The notes under the pieces were generated by a model, which was not told the origin of the DNA, did not search any database, and saw only the letters and a program-made list of their open reading frames with translations. Source: Auanema rhodensis (lineage: Eukaryota > Nematoda > Chromadorea > Rhabditida > Rhabditidae). Taken from it: a DNA stretch of 64,000 nucleotides. The position numbers and the translations under genes are program-made. Shown here piece by piece: positions 11,971 through 26,900 of this stretch. Each line of letters begins with the position of its first letter. Within the stretch, counting starts at the first letter, position 1. The DNA lies in NCBI GenBank assembly GCA_964057225.1, contig OZ059900.1, positions 24,071,638 through 24,135,637 on the forward strand, written 5' to 3'.

Positions 11971-14900
11971 ATTTTATTATGCTGGAAAACCAGTTTTTGG
12001 AAATTTCGCTGTAAACAAGGTTTTGACTTACGATTTCATGTGTTCAAACTCATGCAATGTCAATGAAACCTAGCTCAAAATTGTTCGTACAACGTCTAGT
12101 TCCACTTTCACGACAAAAAAACAGGGGTTAGAAAATTAAGGAAATTAGCATATTCTGAGGGCACGCCCCTTATGGCTAATATTGATTAAATCGATTTTTG
12201 TTCATATGAGTCGTCAAATGCAACGAATTTCAGCGTGTTACACACTAAAATGAAGCATTTCACATGCTGAACACTAGAAGAATACAAAAACACAGTATTT
12301 CCCATGAGAAATATTTTATTATGCTGGAAAACCAGTTTTTCGAAATTTCGCTGTAAACAAGGTTTTGACTTACGATTTCATGTGTTCAAACTCATGCAAT
12401 GTCAATGAAACCTAGCTCAAAATTGTTCGTACAACGTCTAGTTCCACTTTCACGACAAAAAAACAAGGGTTAGAAAATTAAGGAAATTAGCATATTCTGA
12501 GGGCACGCCCCTTATGGCTAATATTGATTAAATCGATTTTTGTTCATATGAGTCGTCAAATGCAACGAATTTCAGCGTGTTACATACTAAAATGAAGCAT
12601 TTTACATGCTGAACACTAGAAAAATACAAAAACACAGTATTTCCCATGAGAAATGTTTTATTATGCTGGAAAACCAGTTTTTGGAAATTTCGCTGTAAAC
12701 AAGGTTTTGACTTACGATTTCATGTGTTCAAACTCATGCAATGTCAATGAAACCTAGCTCAAAATTGTTCGTACAACGTCTAGTTCCACTTTCACGACAA
12801 AAAAACAGGGGTTAGAAAATTAAGGAAATTAGCATATTCTGAGGGCACGCCCCTTATGGCTAATATTGATTAAATCGATTTTTGTTCATATGAGTCGTCA
12901 AATGCAACGAATTTCAGCGTGTTACATACTAAAATGAAGCATTTTACATGCTGAACACTAGAAGAATACAAAAACACAGTATTTCCCATGAGAAATATTT
13001 TATTATGCTGGAAAACCAGTTTGTGGAAATTTCGCTGTAAACAAGGTTTTGACTTACGATTTCATGTGTTCAAACTCATGCAATGTCAATGAAACCTAGC
13101 TCAAAATTGTTTGTACAACGTCTAGTTCCACTTTCACGACAAAAAAACAAGGGTTAGAAAATTAAGGAAATTAGCATATTCTGAGGGCACGCCCCTTATG
13201 GCTAATATTGATTAAATCGATTTTTGTTCATATGAGTCGTCAAATGCAACGAATTTCAGCGTGTTACATACTAAAATGAAGCATTTTACATGCTGAACAC
13301 TAGAAAAATACAAAAACACAGTATTTCCCATGAGAAATATTTTATTATGCTGGAAAACCAGTTTTTGGAAATTTCGCTGTAAACAAGGTTTTGACTTACG
13401 ATTTCATGTGTTCAAACTCATGCAATGTCAATGAAACCTAGCTCAAAATTGTTCGTACAACGTCTAGTTCCACTTTCACGACAAAAAAACAGGGGTTAGA
13501 AAATTAAGGAAATTAGCATATTCTGAGGGCACGCCCCTTATGGCTAATATTGATTAAATCGATTTTTGTTCATATGAGTCGTCAAATGCAACGAATTTCA
13601 GCGTGTTACACACTAAAATGAAGCATTTCACATGCTGAACACTAGAAGAATACAAAAACACAGTATTTCCCATGAGAAATATTTTATTATGCTGGAAAAC
13701 CAGTTTTTCGAAATTTCGCTGTAAACAAGGTTTTGACTTACGATTTCATGTGTTCAAACTCATGCAATGTCAATGAAACCTAGCTCAAAATTGTTCGTAC
13801 AACGTCTAGTTCCACTTTCACGACAAAAAAACAAGGGTTAGAAAATTAAGGAAATTAGCATATTCTGAGGGCACGCCCCTTATGGCTAATATTGATTAAA
13901 TCGATTTTTGTTCATATGAGTCGTCAAATGCAACGAATTTCAGCGTGTTACATACTAAAATGAAGCATTTTACATGCTGAACACTAGAAAAATACAAAAA
14001 CACAGTATTTCCCATGAGAAATATTTTATTATGCTGGAAAACCAGTTTTTGGAAATTTCGCTGTAAACAAGGTTTTGACTTACGATTTCATGTGTTCAAA
14101 CTCATGCAATGTCAATGAAACCTAGCTCAAAATTGTTCGTACAACGTCTAGTTCCACTTTCACGACAAAAAAACAGGGGTTAGAAAATTAAGGAAATTAG
14201 CATATTCTGAGGGCACGCCCCTTATGGCTAATATTGATTAAATCGATTTTTGTTCATATGAGTCGTCAAATGCAACGAATTTCAGCGTGTTACATACTAA
14301 AATGAAGCATTTTACATGCTGAACACTAGAAAAATACAAAAACACAGTATTTCCCATGAGAAATATTTTATTATGCTGGAAAACCAGTTTTTGGAAATTT
14401 CGCTGTAAACAAGGTTTTGACTTACGATTTCATGTGTTCAAACTCATGCAATGTCAATGAAACCTAGCTCAAAATTGTTCGTACAACGTCTAGTTCCACT
14501 TTCACGACAAAAAAACAGGGGTTAGAAAATTAAGGAAATTAGCATATTCTGAGGGCACGCCCCTTATGGCTAATATTGATTAAATCGATTTTTGTTCATA
14601 TGAGTCGTCAAATGCAACGAATTTCAGCGTGTTACATACTAAAATGAAGCATTTTACATGCTGAACACTAGAAGAATACAAAAACACAGTATTTCCCATG
14701 AGAAATATTTTATCATGCTGGAAAACCAGTTTGTGGAAATTTCGCTGTAAACAAGGTTTTGACTTACGATTTCATGTGTTCAAACTCATGCAATGTCAAT
14801 GAAACCTAGCTCAAAATTGTTCGTACAACGTCTAGTTCCACTTTCACGACAAAAAAACAGGGGTTAGAAAATTAAGGAAATTAGCATATTCTGAGGGCAC

Positions 14901-17100
14901 GCCCCTTATGGCTAATATTGATTAAATCGATTTTTGTTCATATGAGTCGTCAAATGCAACGAATTTCAGCGTGTTACATACTAAAATGAAGCATTTTACA
15001 TGCTGAACACTAGAAGAATACAAAAACACAGTATTTCCCATGAGAAATATTTTATTATGCTGGAAAACCAGTTTTTGGAAATTTCGCTGTAAACAAGGTT
15101 TTGACTTACGATTTCATGTGTTCAAACTCATGCAATGTCAATGAAACCTAGCTCAAAATTGTTCGTACAACGTCTAGTTCCACTTTCACGACAAAAAAAC
15201 AGGGGTTAGAAAATTAAAGAAATTAGCATATTCTGAGGGCACGCCCCTTATGGCTAATATTGATTAAATCGATTTTTGTTCATATGAGTCGTCAAATGCA
15301 ACGAATTTCAGCGTGTTACATACTAAAATGAAGCATTTTACATGCTGAACACTAGAAAAATACAAAAACACAGTATTTCCCATGAGAAATATTTTATCAT
15401 GCTGGAAAACCAGTTTTTGGAAATTTCGCTGTAAACAAGGTTTTGACTTACGATTTCATGTGTTCAAACTCATGCAATGTCAATGAAACCTAGCTCAAAA
15501 TTGTTTGTACAACGTCTAGTTCCACTTTCACGACAAAAAAACAAGGGTTAGAAAATTAAGGAAATTAGCATATTCTGAGGGCACGCCCCTTATGGCTAAT
15601 ATTGATTAAATCGATTTTTGTTCATATGAGTCGTCAAATGCAACGAATTTCAGCGTGTTACATACTAAAATGAAGCATTTTACATGCTGAACACTAGAAA
15701 AATACAAAAACACAGTATTTCCCATGAGAAATATTTTATTATGCTGGAAAACCAGTTTTTGGAAATTTCGCTGTAAATAAGGTTTTGACTTACGATTTCA
15801 TGTGTTCAAACTCATGCAATGTCAATGAAACCTAGCTCAAAATTGTTCGTACAACGTCTAGTTCCACTTTCACGACAAAAAAACAGGGGTTAGAAAATTA
15901 AGGAAATTAGCATATTCTGAGGGCACGCCCCTTATGGCTAATATTGATTAAATCGATTTTTGTTCATATGAGTCGTCAAATGCAACGAATTTCAGCGTGT
16001 TACATACTAAAATGAAGCATTTTACATGCTGAACACTAGAAAAATACAAAAACACAGTATTTCCCATGAGAAATATTTTATCATGCTGGAAAACCAGTTT
16101 TTGGAAATTTCGCTGTAAACAAGGTTTTGACTTACGATTTCATGTGTTCAAACTCATGCAATGTCAATGAAACCTAGCTCAAAATTGTTTGTACAACGTC
16201 TAGTTCCACTTTCACGACAAAAAAACAAGGGTTAGAAAATTAAGGAAATTAGCATATTCTGAGGGCACGCCCCTTATGGCTAATATTGATTAAATCGATT
16301 TTTGTTCATATGAGTCGTCAAATGCAACGAATTTCAGCGTGTTACATACTAGAATGAAGCATTTTACATGCTGAACACTAGAAAAATACAAAAACACAGT
16401 ATTTCCCATGAGAAATATTTTATTATGCTGGAAAACCAGTTTTTGGAAATTTCGCTGTAAACAAGGTTTTGACTTACGATTTCATGTGTTCAAACTCATG
16501 CAATGTCAATGAAACCTAGCTCAAAATTGTTCGTACAACGTCTAGTTCCACTTTCACGACAAAAAAACAGGGGTTAGAAAATTAAGGAAATTAGCATATT
16601 CTGAGGGCACGCCCCTTATGGCTAATATTGATTAAATCGATTTTTGTTCATATGAGTCGTCAAATGCAACGAATTTCAGCGTGTTACATACTAAAATGAA
16701 GCATTTTACATGCTGAACACTAGAAAAATACAAAAACACAGTATTTCCCATGAGAAATATTTTATCATGCTGGAAAACCAGTTTTTGGAAATTTCGCTGT
16801 AAACAAGGTTTTGACTTACGATTTCATGTGTTCAAACTCATGCAATGTCAATGAAACCTAGCTCAAAATTGTTTGTACAACGTCTAGTTCCACTTTCACG
16901 ACAAAAAAACAAGGGTTAGAAAATTAAGGAAATTAGCATATTCTGAGGGCACGCCCCTTATGGCTAATATTGATTAAATCGATTTTTGTTCATATGAGTC
17001 GTCAAATGCAACGAATTTCAGCGTGTTACATACTAAAATGAAGCATTTTACATGCTGAACACTAGAAAAATACAAAAACACAGTATTTCCCATGAGAAAT
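11971..17100. repeat. Units 36-50: shuffled C/D/E/F/B units and A-B dimers
   Basis: The order is C, D, E, F/B hybrid (12997), C, D, A, E, a C8+G27 hybrid (14707), A, B, A, B, A, B. The unit at 12997 has an F head (G27) and a B body (T116, A154). The unit at 14707 joins B-like C8 to F-like G27. From 15049 three A-B dimers of 684 bp follow (15049, 15733, 16417), each with private substitutions, such as AAAGAAATT near 15218 and CATACTAGAATG in the unit at 16075. No gene is present. Confidence 0.8.
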
Positions 17101-20100
17101 ATTTTATTATGCTGGAAAACCAGTTTTTGGAAATTTCGCTGTAAACAAGGTTTTGACTTACGATTTCATGTGTTCAAACTCATGCAATGTCAATGAAACC
17201 TAGCTCAAAATTGTTCGTACAACGTCTAGTTCCACTTTCACGACAAAAAAACAGGGGTTAGAAAATTAAGGAAATTAGCATATTCTGAGGGCACGCCCCT
17301 TATGGCTAATATTGATTAAATCGATTTTTGTTCATATGAGTCGTCAAATGCAACGAATTTCAGCGTGTTACACACTAAAATGAAGCATTTCACATGCTGA
17401 ACACTAGAAGAATACAAAAACACAGTTTTTCCATGAGAAATATTTTATTATGCTGGAAAACCAGTTTTTCGAAATTTCGCTGTAAACAAGGTTTTGACTT
17501 ACGATTTCATGTGTTCAAACTCATGCAATGTCAATGAAACCTAGCTCAAAATTGTTCGTACAACGTCTAGTTCCACTTTCACGACAAAAAAACAAGGGTT
17601 AGAAAATTAAGGAAATTAGCATATTCTGAGGGCACGCCCCTTATGGCTAATATTGATTAAATCGATTTTTGTTCATATGAGTCGTCAAATGCAACGAATT
17701 TCAGCGTGTTACATACTAAAATGAAGCATTTTACATGCTGAACACTAGAAAAATACAAAAACACAGTATTTCCCATGAGAAATATTTTATCATGCTGGAA
17801 AACCAGTTTTTGGAAATTTCGCTGTAAACAAGGTTTTGACTTACGATTTCATGTGTTCAAACTCATGCAATGTCAATGAAACCTAGCTCAAAATTGTTTG
17901 TACAACGTCTAGTTCCACTTTCACGACAAAAAAACAAGGGTTAGAAAATTAAGGAAATTAGCATATTCTGAGGGCACGCCCCTTATGGCTAATATTGATT
18001 AAATCGATTTTTGTTCATATGAGTCGTCAAATGCAACGAATTTCAGCGTGTTACATACTAAAATGAAGCATTTTACATGCTGAACACTAGAAAAATACAA
18101 AAACACAGTATTTCCCATGAGAAATATTTTATCATGCTGGAAAACCAGTTTTTGGAAATTTCGCTGTAAACAAGGTTTTGACTTACGATTTCATGTGTTC
18201 AAACTCATGCAATGTCAATGAAACCTAGCTCAAAATTGTTTGTACAACGTCTAGTTCCACTTTCACGACAAAAAAACAAGGGTTAGAAAATTAAGGAAAT
18301 TAGCATATTCTGAGGGCACGCCCCTTATGGCTAATATTGATTAAATCGATTTTTGTTCATATGAGTCGTCAAATGCAACGAATTTCAGCGTGTTACATAC
18401 TAAAATGAAGCATTTTACATGCTGAACACTAGAAAAATACAAAAACACAGTATTTCCCATGAGAAATATTTTATTATGCTGGAAAACCAGTTTTTGGAAA
18501 TTTCGCTGTAAACAAGGTTTTGACTTACGATTTCATGTGTTCAAACTCATGCAATGTCAATGAAACCTAGCTCAAAATTGTTCGTACAACGTCTAGTTCC
18601 ACTTTCACGACAAAAAAACAGGGGTTAGAAAATTAAGGAAATTAGCATATTCTGAGGGCACGCCCCTTATGGCTAATATTGATTAAATCGATTTTTGTTC
18701 ATATGAGTCGTCAAATGCAACGAATTTCAGCGTGTTACACACTAAAATGAAGCATTTCACATGCTGAACACTAGAAGAATACAAAACACAGTATTTCCTA
18801 TGAGAAATATTTTATTATGCTGGAAAACCAGTTTTTCGAAATTTCGCTGTAAACAAGGTTTTGACTTACGATTTCATGTGTTCAAACTCATGCAATGTCA
18901 ATGAAACCTAGCTCAAAATTGTTCGTACAACGTCTAGTTCCACTTTCACGACAAAAAAACAAGGGTTAGAAAATTAAGGAAATTAGCATATTCTGAGGGC
19001 ACGCCCCTTATGGCTAATATTGATTAAATCGATTTTTGTTCATATGAGTCGTCAAATGCAACGAATTTCAGCGTGTTACATACTAAAATGAAGCATTTTA
19101 CATGCTGAACACTAGAAAAATACAAAAACACAGTATTTCCCATGAGAAATATTTTATTATGCTGGAAAACCAGTTTTTGGAAATTTCGCTGTAAACAAGG
19201 TTTTGACTTACGATTTCATGTGTTCAAACTCATGCAATGTCAATGAAACCTAGCTCAAAATTGTTCGTACAACGTCTAGTTCCACTTTCACGACAAAAAA
19301 ACAGGGGTTAGAAAATTAAGGAAATTAGCATATTCTGAGGGCACGCCCCTTATGGCTAATATTGATTAAATCGATTTTTGTTCATATGAGTCGTCAAATG
19401 CAACGAATTTCAGCGTGTTACATACTAAAATGAAGCATTTTACATGCTGAACACTAGAAAAATACAAAAACACAGTATTTCCCATGAGAAATATTTTATC
19501 ATGCTGGAAAACCAGTTTTTGGAAATTTCGCTGTAAACAAGGTTTTGACTTACGATTTCATGTGTTCAAACTCATGCAATGTCAATGAAACCTAGCTCAA
19601 AATTGTTTGTACAACGTCTAGTTCCACTTTCACGACAAAAAAACAAGGGTTAGAAAATTAAGGAAATTAGCATATTCTGAGGGCACGCCCCTTATGGCTA
19701 ATATTGATTAAATCGATTTTTGTTCATATGAGTCGTCAAATGCAACGAATTTCAGCGTGTTACATACTAAAATGAAGCATTTTACATGCTGAACACTAGA
19801 AAAATACAAAAACACAGTATTTCCCATGAGAAATATTTTATTATGCTGGAAAACCAGTTTTTGGAAATTTCGCTGTAAACAAGGTTTTGACTTACGATTT
19901 CATGTGTTCAAACTCATGCAATGTCAATGAAACCTAGCTCAAAATTGTTCGTACAACGTCTAGTTCCACTTTCACGACAAAAAAACAGGGGTTAGAAAAT
20001 TAAGGAAATTAGCATATTCTGAGGGCACGCCCCTTATGGCTAATATTGATTAAATCGATTTTTGTTCATATGAGTCGTCAAATGCAACGAATTTCAGCGT

Positions 20101-22564
20101 GTTACACACTAAAATGAAGCATTTCACATGCTGAACACTAGAAGAATACAAAACACAGTTTTTCCTATGAGAAATATTTTATTATGCTGGAAAACCAGTT
20201 TTTCGAAATTTCGCTGTAAACAAGGTTTTGACTTACGATTTCATGTGTTCAAACTCATGCAATGTCAATGAAACCTAGCTCAAAATTGTTCGTACAACGT
20301 CTAGTTCCACTTTCACGACAAAAAAACAAGGGTTAGAAAATTAAGGAAATTAGCATATTCTGAGGGCACGCCCCTTATGGCTAATATTGATTAAATCGAT
20401 TTTTTTCATATGAGTCGTCAAATGCAACGAATTTCAGCGTGTTACATACTAAAATGAAGCATTTTACATGCTGAACACTAGAAAAATACAAAAACACAGT
20501 ATTTCCCATGAGAAATATTTTATTATGCTGGAAAACCAGTTTTTGGAAATTTCGCTGTAAACAAGGTTTTGACTTACGATTTCATGTGTTCAAACTCATG
20601 CAATGTCAATGAAACCTAGCTCAAAATTGTTCGTACAACGTCTAGTTCCACTTTCACGACAAAAAAACAGGGGTTAGAAAATTAAGGAAATTAGCATATT
20701 CTGAGGGCACGCCCCTTATGGCTAATATTGATTAAATCGATTTTTGTTCATATGAGTCGTCAAATGCAACGAATTTCAGCGTGTTACATACTAAAATGAA
20801 GCATTTTACATGCTGAACACTAGAAAAATACAAAAACACAGTATTTCCCATGAGAAATATTTTATCATGCTGGAAAACCAGTTTTTGGAAATTTCGCTGT
20901 AAACAAGGTTTTGACTTACGATTTCATGTGTTCAAACTCATGCAATGTCAATGAAACCTAGCTCAAAATTGTTTGTACAACGTCTAGTTCCACTTTCACG
21001 ACAAAAAAACAAGGGTTAGAAAATTAAGGAAATTAGCATATTCTGAGGGCACGCCCCTTATGGCTAATATTGATTAAATCGATTTTTGTTCATATGAGTC
21101 GTCAAATGCAACGAATTTCAGCGTGTTACATACTAAAATGAAGCATTTTACATGCTGAACACTAGAAAAATACAAAAACACAGTATTTCCCATGAGAAAT
21201 ATTTTATTATGCTGGAAAACCAGTTTTTGGAAATTTCGCTGTAAACAAGGTTTTGACTTACGATTTCATGTGTTCAAACTCATGCAATGTCAATGAAACC
21301 TAGCTCAAAATTGTTCGTACAACGTCTAGTTCCACTTTCACGACAAAAAAACAGGGGTTAGAAAATTAAGGAAATTAGCATATTCTGAGGGCACGCCCCT
21401 TATGGCTAATATTGATTAAATCGATTTTTGTTCATATGAGTCGTCAAATGCAACGAATTTCAGCGTGTTACACACTAAAATGAAGCATTTCACATGCTGA
21501 ACACTAGAAGAATACAAAAACACAGTTTTTCCATGAGAAATATTTTATTATGCTGGAAAACCAGTTTTTGGAAATTTCGCTGTAAACAAGGTTTTGACTT
21601 ACGATTTCATGTGTTCAAACTCATGCAATGTCAATGAAACCTAGCTCAAAATTGTTCGTACAACGTCTAGTTCCACTTTCACGACAAAAAAACAGGGGTT
21701 AGAAAATTAAGGAAATTAGCATATTCTGAGGGCACGCCCCTTATGGCTAATATTGATTAAATCGATTTTTGTTCATATGAGTCGTCAAATGCAACGAATT
21801 TCAGCGTGTTACACACTAAAATGAAGCATTTCACATGCTGAACACTAGAAGAATACAAAAACACAGTTTTTCCATGAGAAATATTTTATTATGCTGGAAA
21901 ACCAGTTTTTCGAAATTTCGCTGTAAACAAGGTTTTGACTTACGATTTCATGTGTTCAAACTCATGCAATGTCAATGAAACCTAGCTCAAAATTGTTCGT
22001 ACAACGTCTAGTTCCACTTTCACGACAAAAAAACAGGGGTTAGAAAATTAAGGAAATTAGCATATTCTGAGGGCACGCCCCTTATGGCTAATATTGATTA
22101 AATCGATTTTTGTTCATATGAGTCGTCAAATGCAACGAATTTCAGCGTGTTACACACTAAAATGAAGCATTTCACATGCTGAACACTAGAAGAATACAAA
22201 AACACAGTTTTTCCATGAGAAATATTTTATTATGCTGGAAAACCAGTTTTTGGAAATTTCGCTGTAAACAAGGTTTTGACTTACGATTTCATGTGTTCAA
22301 ACTCATGCAATGTCAATGAAACCTAGCTCAAAATTGTTCGTACAACGTCTAGTTCCACTTTCACGACAAAAAAACAGGGGTTAGAAAATTAAGGAAATTA
22401 GCATATTCTGAGGGCACGCCCCTTATGGCTAATATTGATTAAATCGATTTTTGTTCATATGAGTCGTCAAATGCAACGAATTTCAGCGTGTTACACACTA
22501 AAATGAAGCATTTCACATGCTGAACACTAGAAGAATACAAAAACACAGTTTTTCCATGAGAAAT
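17101..22564. repeat. Cluster of 341-bp units (units 51-66)
   Basis: All eight 341-bp units of the window lie here. Five (17101, 21201, 21542, 21883, 22224) end in CAGTTTTTCCATGAG, one base shorter than the usual CAGTATTTCCCATGAG. Two (18468, 19835) have ACAAAACAC in place of ACAAAAACAC plus CCTATGAG, and the unit at 20176 lost the G at unit base 230 (near 20405). All tail variants are on C-type tails (C273, C291, G310) and nearly all precede a D head. Units 55-58 and 59-62 repeat the four-unit order C-D-A-B, and units 63-67 contain C-(C-D')-(C-D) dimers. Sharing of the same indel shows spread by local duplication. Confidence 0.85.
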
Positions 22565-23932
22565 ATTTTATTATGCTGGAAAACCAGTTTTTCGAAATTT
22601 CGCTGTAAACAAGGTTTTGACTTACGATTTCATGTGTTCAAACTCATGCAATGTCAATGAAACCTAGCTCAAAATTGTTCGTACAACGTCTAGTTCCACT
22701 TTCACGACAAAAAAACAAGGGTTAGAAAATTAAGGAAATTAGCATATTCTGAGGGCACGCCCCTTATGGCTAATATTGATTAAATCGATTTTTGTTCATA
22801 TGAGTCGTCAAATGCAACGAATTTCAGCGTGTTACATACTAAAATGAAGCATTTTACATGCTGAACACTAGAAAAATACAAAAACACAGTATTTCCCATG
22901 AGAAATATTTTATTATGCTGGAAAACCAGTTTTTGGAAATTTCGCTGTAAACAAGGTTTTGACTTACGATTTCATGTGTTCAAACTCATGCAAGGTCAAT
23001 GAAACCTAGCTCAAAATTGTTCGTACAACGTCTAGTTCCACTTTCACGACAAAAAAACAGGGGTTAGAAAATTAAGGAAATTAGCATATTCTGAGGGCAC
23101 GCCCCTTATGGCTAATATTGATTAAATCGATTTTTGTTCATATGAGTCGTCAAATGCAACGAATTTCAGCGTGTTACATACTAAAATGAAGCATTTTACA
23201 TGCTGAACACTAGAAGAATACAAAAACACAGTATTTCCCATGAGAAATATTTTATTATGCTGGAAAACCAGTTTGTGGAAATTTCGCTGTAAACAAGGTT
23301 TTGACTTACGATTTCATGTGTTCAAACTCATGCAATGTCAATGAAACCTAGCTCAAAATTGTTCGTACAACGTCTAGTTCCACTTTCACGACAAAAAAAC
23401 AGGGGTTAGAAAATTAAGGAAATTAGCATATTCTGAGGGCACGCCCCTTATGGCTAATATTGATTAAATCGATTTTTGTTCATATGAGTCGTCAAATGCA
23501 ACGAATTTCAGCGTGTTACATACTAAAATGAAGCATTTTACATGCTGAACACTAGAAAAATACAAAAACACAGTATTTCCCATGAGAAATATTTTATCAT
23601 GCTGGAAAACCAGTTTTTGGAAATTTCGCTGTAAACAAGGTTTTGACTTACGATTTCATGTGTTCAAACTCATGCAATGTCAATGAAACCTAGCTCAAAA
23701 TTGTTTGTACAACGTCTAGTTCCACTTTCACGACAAAAAAACAAGGGTTAGAAAATTAAGGAAATTAGCATATTCTGAGGGCACGCCCCTTATGGCTAAT
23801 ATTGATTAAATCGATTTTTGTTCATATGAGTCGTCAAATGCAACGAATTTCAGCGTGTTACATACTAAAATGAAGCATTTTACATGCTGAACACTAGAAA
23901 AATACAAAAACACAGTATTTCCCATGAGAAAT
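22224..23932. repeat. Five-unit higher-order repeat C-D-E-F-B, 1709-bp copy
   Basis: Units 66-70 follow the C-D-E-F-B order. The C unit at 22224 has the one-base shorter tail, the E unit at 22907 has a private CAAGGTC (usually CAATGTC), the F unit starts at 23249 and the B unit at 23591. It bridges the 341-bp cluster and the next marker set. Confidence 0.8.
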
Positions 23933-26900
23933 ATTTTATTATGCTGGAAAACCAGTTTTTGGAAATTTCGCTGTAAACAAGGTTTTGACTTACGATTTCA
24001 TGTGTTCAAACTCATGCAATGTCAATGAAACCTAGGTCAAAATTGTTCGTACAACGTCTAGTTCCACTTTCACGACAAAAAAACAGGGGTTAGAAAATTA
24101 AGGAAATTAGCATATTCTGAGGGCACGCCCCTTATGGCTAATATTGATTAAATCGATTTTTGTTCATATGAGTCGTCAAATGCAACGAATTTCAGCGTGT
24201 TACACACTAAAATGAAGCATTTCACATGCTGAACACTAGAAGAATACAAAAACACAGTATTTCCCATGAGAAATATTTTATTATGCTGGAAAACCAGTTT
24301 TTGGAAATTTCGCTGTAAACAAGGTTTTGACTTACGATTTCATGTGTTCAAACTCATGCAATGTCAATGAAACCTAGCTCAAAATTGTTCGTACAACGTC
24401 TAGTTCCACTTTCACGACAAAAAAACAGGGGTTAGAAAATTAAGGAAATTAGCATATTCTGAGGGCACGCCCCTTATGGCTAATATTGATTAAATCGATT
24501 TTTGTTCATATGAGTCGTCAAATGCAACGAATTTCAGCGTGTTACATACTAAAATGAAGCATTTTACATGCTGAACACTAGAAAAATACAAAAACACAGT
24601 ATTTCCCATGAGAAATATTTTATCATGCTGGAAAACCAGTTTTTGGAAATTTCGCTGTAAACAAGGTTTTGACTTACGATTTCATGTGTTCAAACTCATG
24701 CAATGTCAATGAAACCTAGCTCAAAATTGTTTGTACAACGTCTAGTTCCACTTTCACGACAAAAAAACAAGGGTTAGAAAATTAAGGAAATTAGCATATT
24801 CTGAGGGCACGCCCCTTATGGCTAATATTGATTAAATCGATTTTTGTTCATATGAGTCGTCAAATGCAACGAATTTCAGCGTGTTACATACTAAAATGAA
24901 GCATTTTACATGCTGAACACTAGAAAAATACAAAAACACAGTATTTCCCATGAGAAATATTTTATTATGCTGGAAAACCAGTTTTTGGAAATTTCGCTGT
25001 AAACAAGGTTTTGACTTACGATTTCATGTGTTCAAACTCATGCAATGTCAATGAAACCTAGCTCAAAATTGTTCGTACAACGTCTAGTTCCACTTTCACG
25101 ACAAAAAAACAGGGGTTAGAAAATTAAGGAAATTAGCATATTCTGAGGGCACGCCCCTTATGGCTAATATTGATTAAATCGATTTTTGTTCATATGAGTC
25201 GTCAAATGCAACGAATTTCAGCGTGTTACACACTAAAATGAAGCATTTCACATGCTGAACACTAGAAGAATACAAAAACACAGTATTTCCCATGAGAAAT
25301 ATTTTATTATGCTGGAAAACCAGTTTTTCGAAATTTCGCTGTAAACAAGGTTTTGACTTACGATTTCATGTGTTCAAACTCATGCAATGTCAATGAAACC
25401 TAGCTCAAAATTGTTCGTACAACGTCTAGTTCCACTTTCACAACAAAAAAACAAGGGTTAGAAAATTAAGGAAATTAGCATATTCTGAGGGCACGCCCCT
25501 TATGGCTAATATTGATTAAATCGATTTTTGTTCATATGAGTCGTCAAATGCAACGAATTTCAGCGTGTTACATACTAAAATGAAGCATTTTACATGCTGA
25601 ACACTAGAAAAATACAAAAACACAGTATTTCCCATGAGAAATATTTTATTATGCTGGAAAACCAGTTTTTGGAAATTTCGCTGTAAACAAGGTTTTGACT
25701 TACGATTTCATGTGTTCAAACTCATGCAATGTCAATGAAACCTAGCTCAAAATTGTTCGTACAACGTCTAGTTCCACTTTCACGACAAAAAAACAGGGGT
25801 TAGAAAATTAAGGAAATTAGCATATTCTGGGGGTACGCCCCTTATGGCTAATATTGATTAAATCGATTTTTGTTCATATGAGTCGTCAAATGCAACGAAT
25901 TTCAGCGTGTTACATACTAAAATGAAGCATTTTACATGCTGAACACTAGAAAAATACAAAAACACAGTATTTCCCATGAGAAATATTTTATTATGCTGGA
26001 AAACCAGTTTTTGGAAATTTCGCTGTAAACAAGGTTTTGACTTACGATTTCATGTGTTCAAACTCATGCAATGTCAATGAAACCTAGGTCAAAATTGTTC
26101 GTACAACGTCTAGTTCCACTTTCACGACAAAAAAACAGGGGTTAGAAAATTAAGGAAATTAGCATATTCTGAGGGCACGCCCCTTATGGCTAATATTGAT
26201 TAAATCGATTTTTGTTCATATGAGTCGTCAAATGCAACGAATTTCAGCGTGTTACACACTAAAATGAAGCATTTCACATGCTGAACACTAGAAGAATACA
26301 AAAACACAGTATTTCCCATGAGAAATATTTTATTATGCTGGAAAACCAGTTTTTCGAAATTTCGCTGTAAACAAGGTTTTGACTTACGATTTCATGTGTT
26401 CAAACTCATGCAATGTCAATGAAACCTAGCTCAAAATTGTTCGTACAACGTCTAGTTCCACTTTCACAACAAAAAAACAAGGGTTAGAAAATTAAGGAAA
26501 TTAGCATATTCTGAGGGCACGCCCCTTATGGCTAATATTGATTAAATCGATTTTTGTTCATATGAGTCGTCAAATGCAACGAATTTCAGCGTGTTACATA
26601 CTAAAATGAAGCATTTTACATGCTGAACACTAGAAAAATACAAAAACACAGTATTTCCCATGAGAAATATTTTATTATGCTGGAAAACCAGTTTTTGGAA
26701 ATTTCGCTGTAAACAAGGTTTTGACTTACGATTTCATGTGTTCAAACTCATGCAATGTCAATGAAACCTAGCTCAAAATTGTTCGTACAACGTCTAGTTC
26801 CACTTTCACGACAAAAAAACAGGGGTTAGAAAATTAAGGAAATTAGCATATTCTGGGGGTACGCCCCTTATGGCTAATATTGATTAAATCGATTTTTGTT

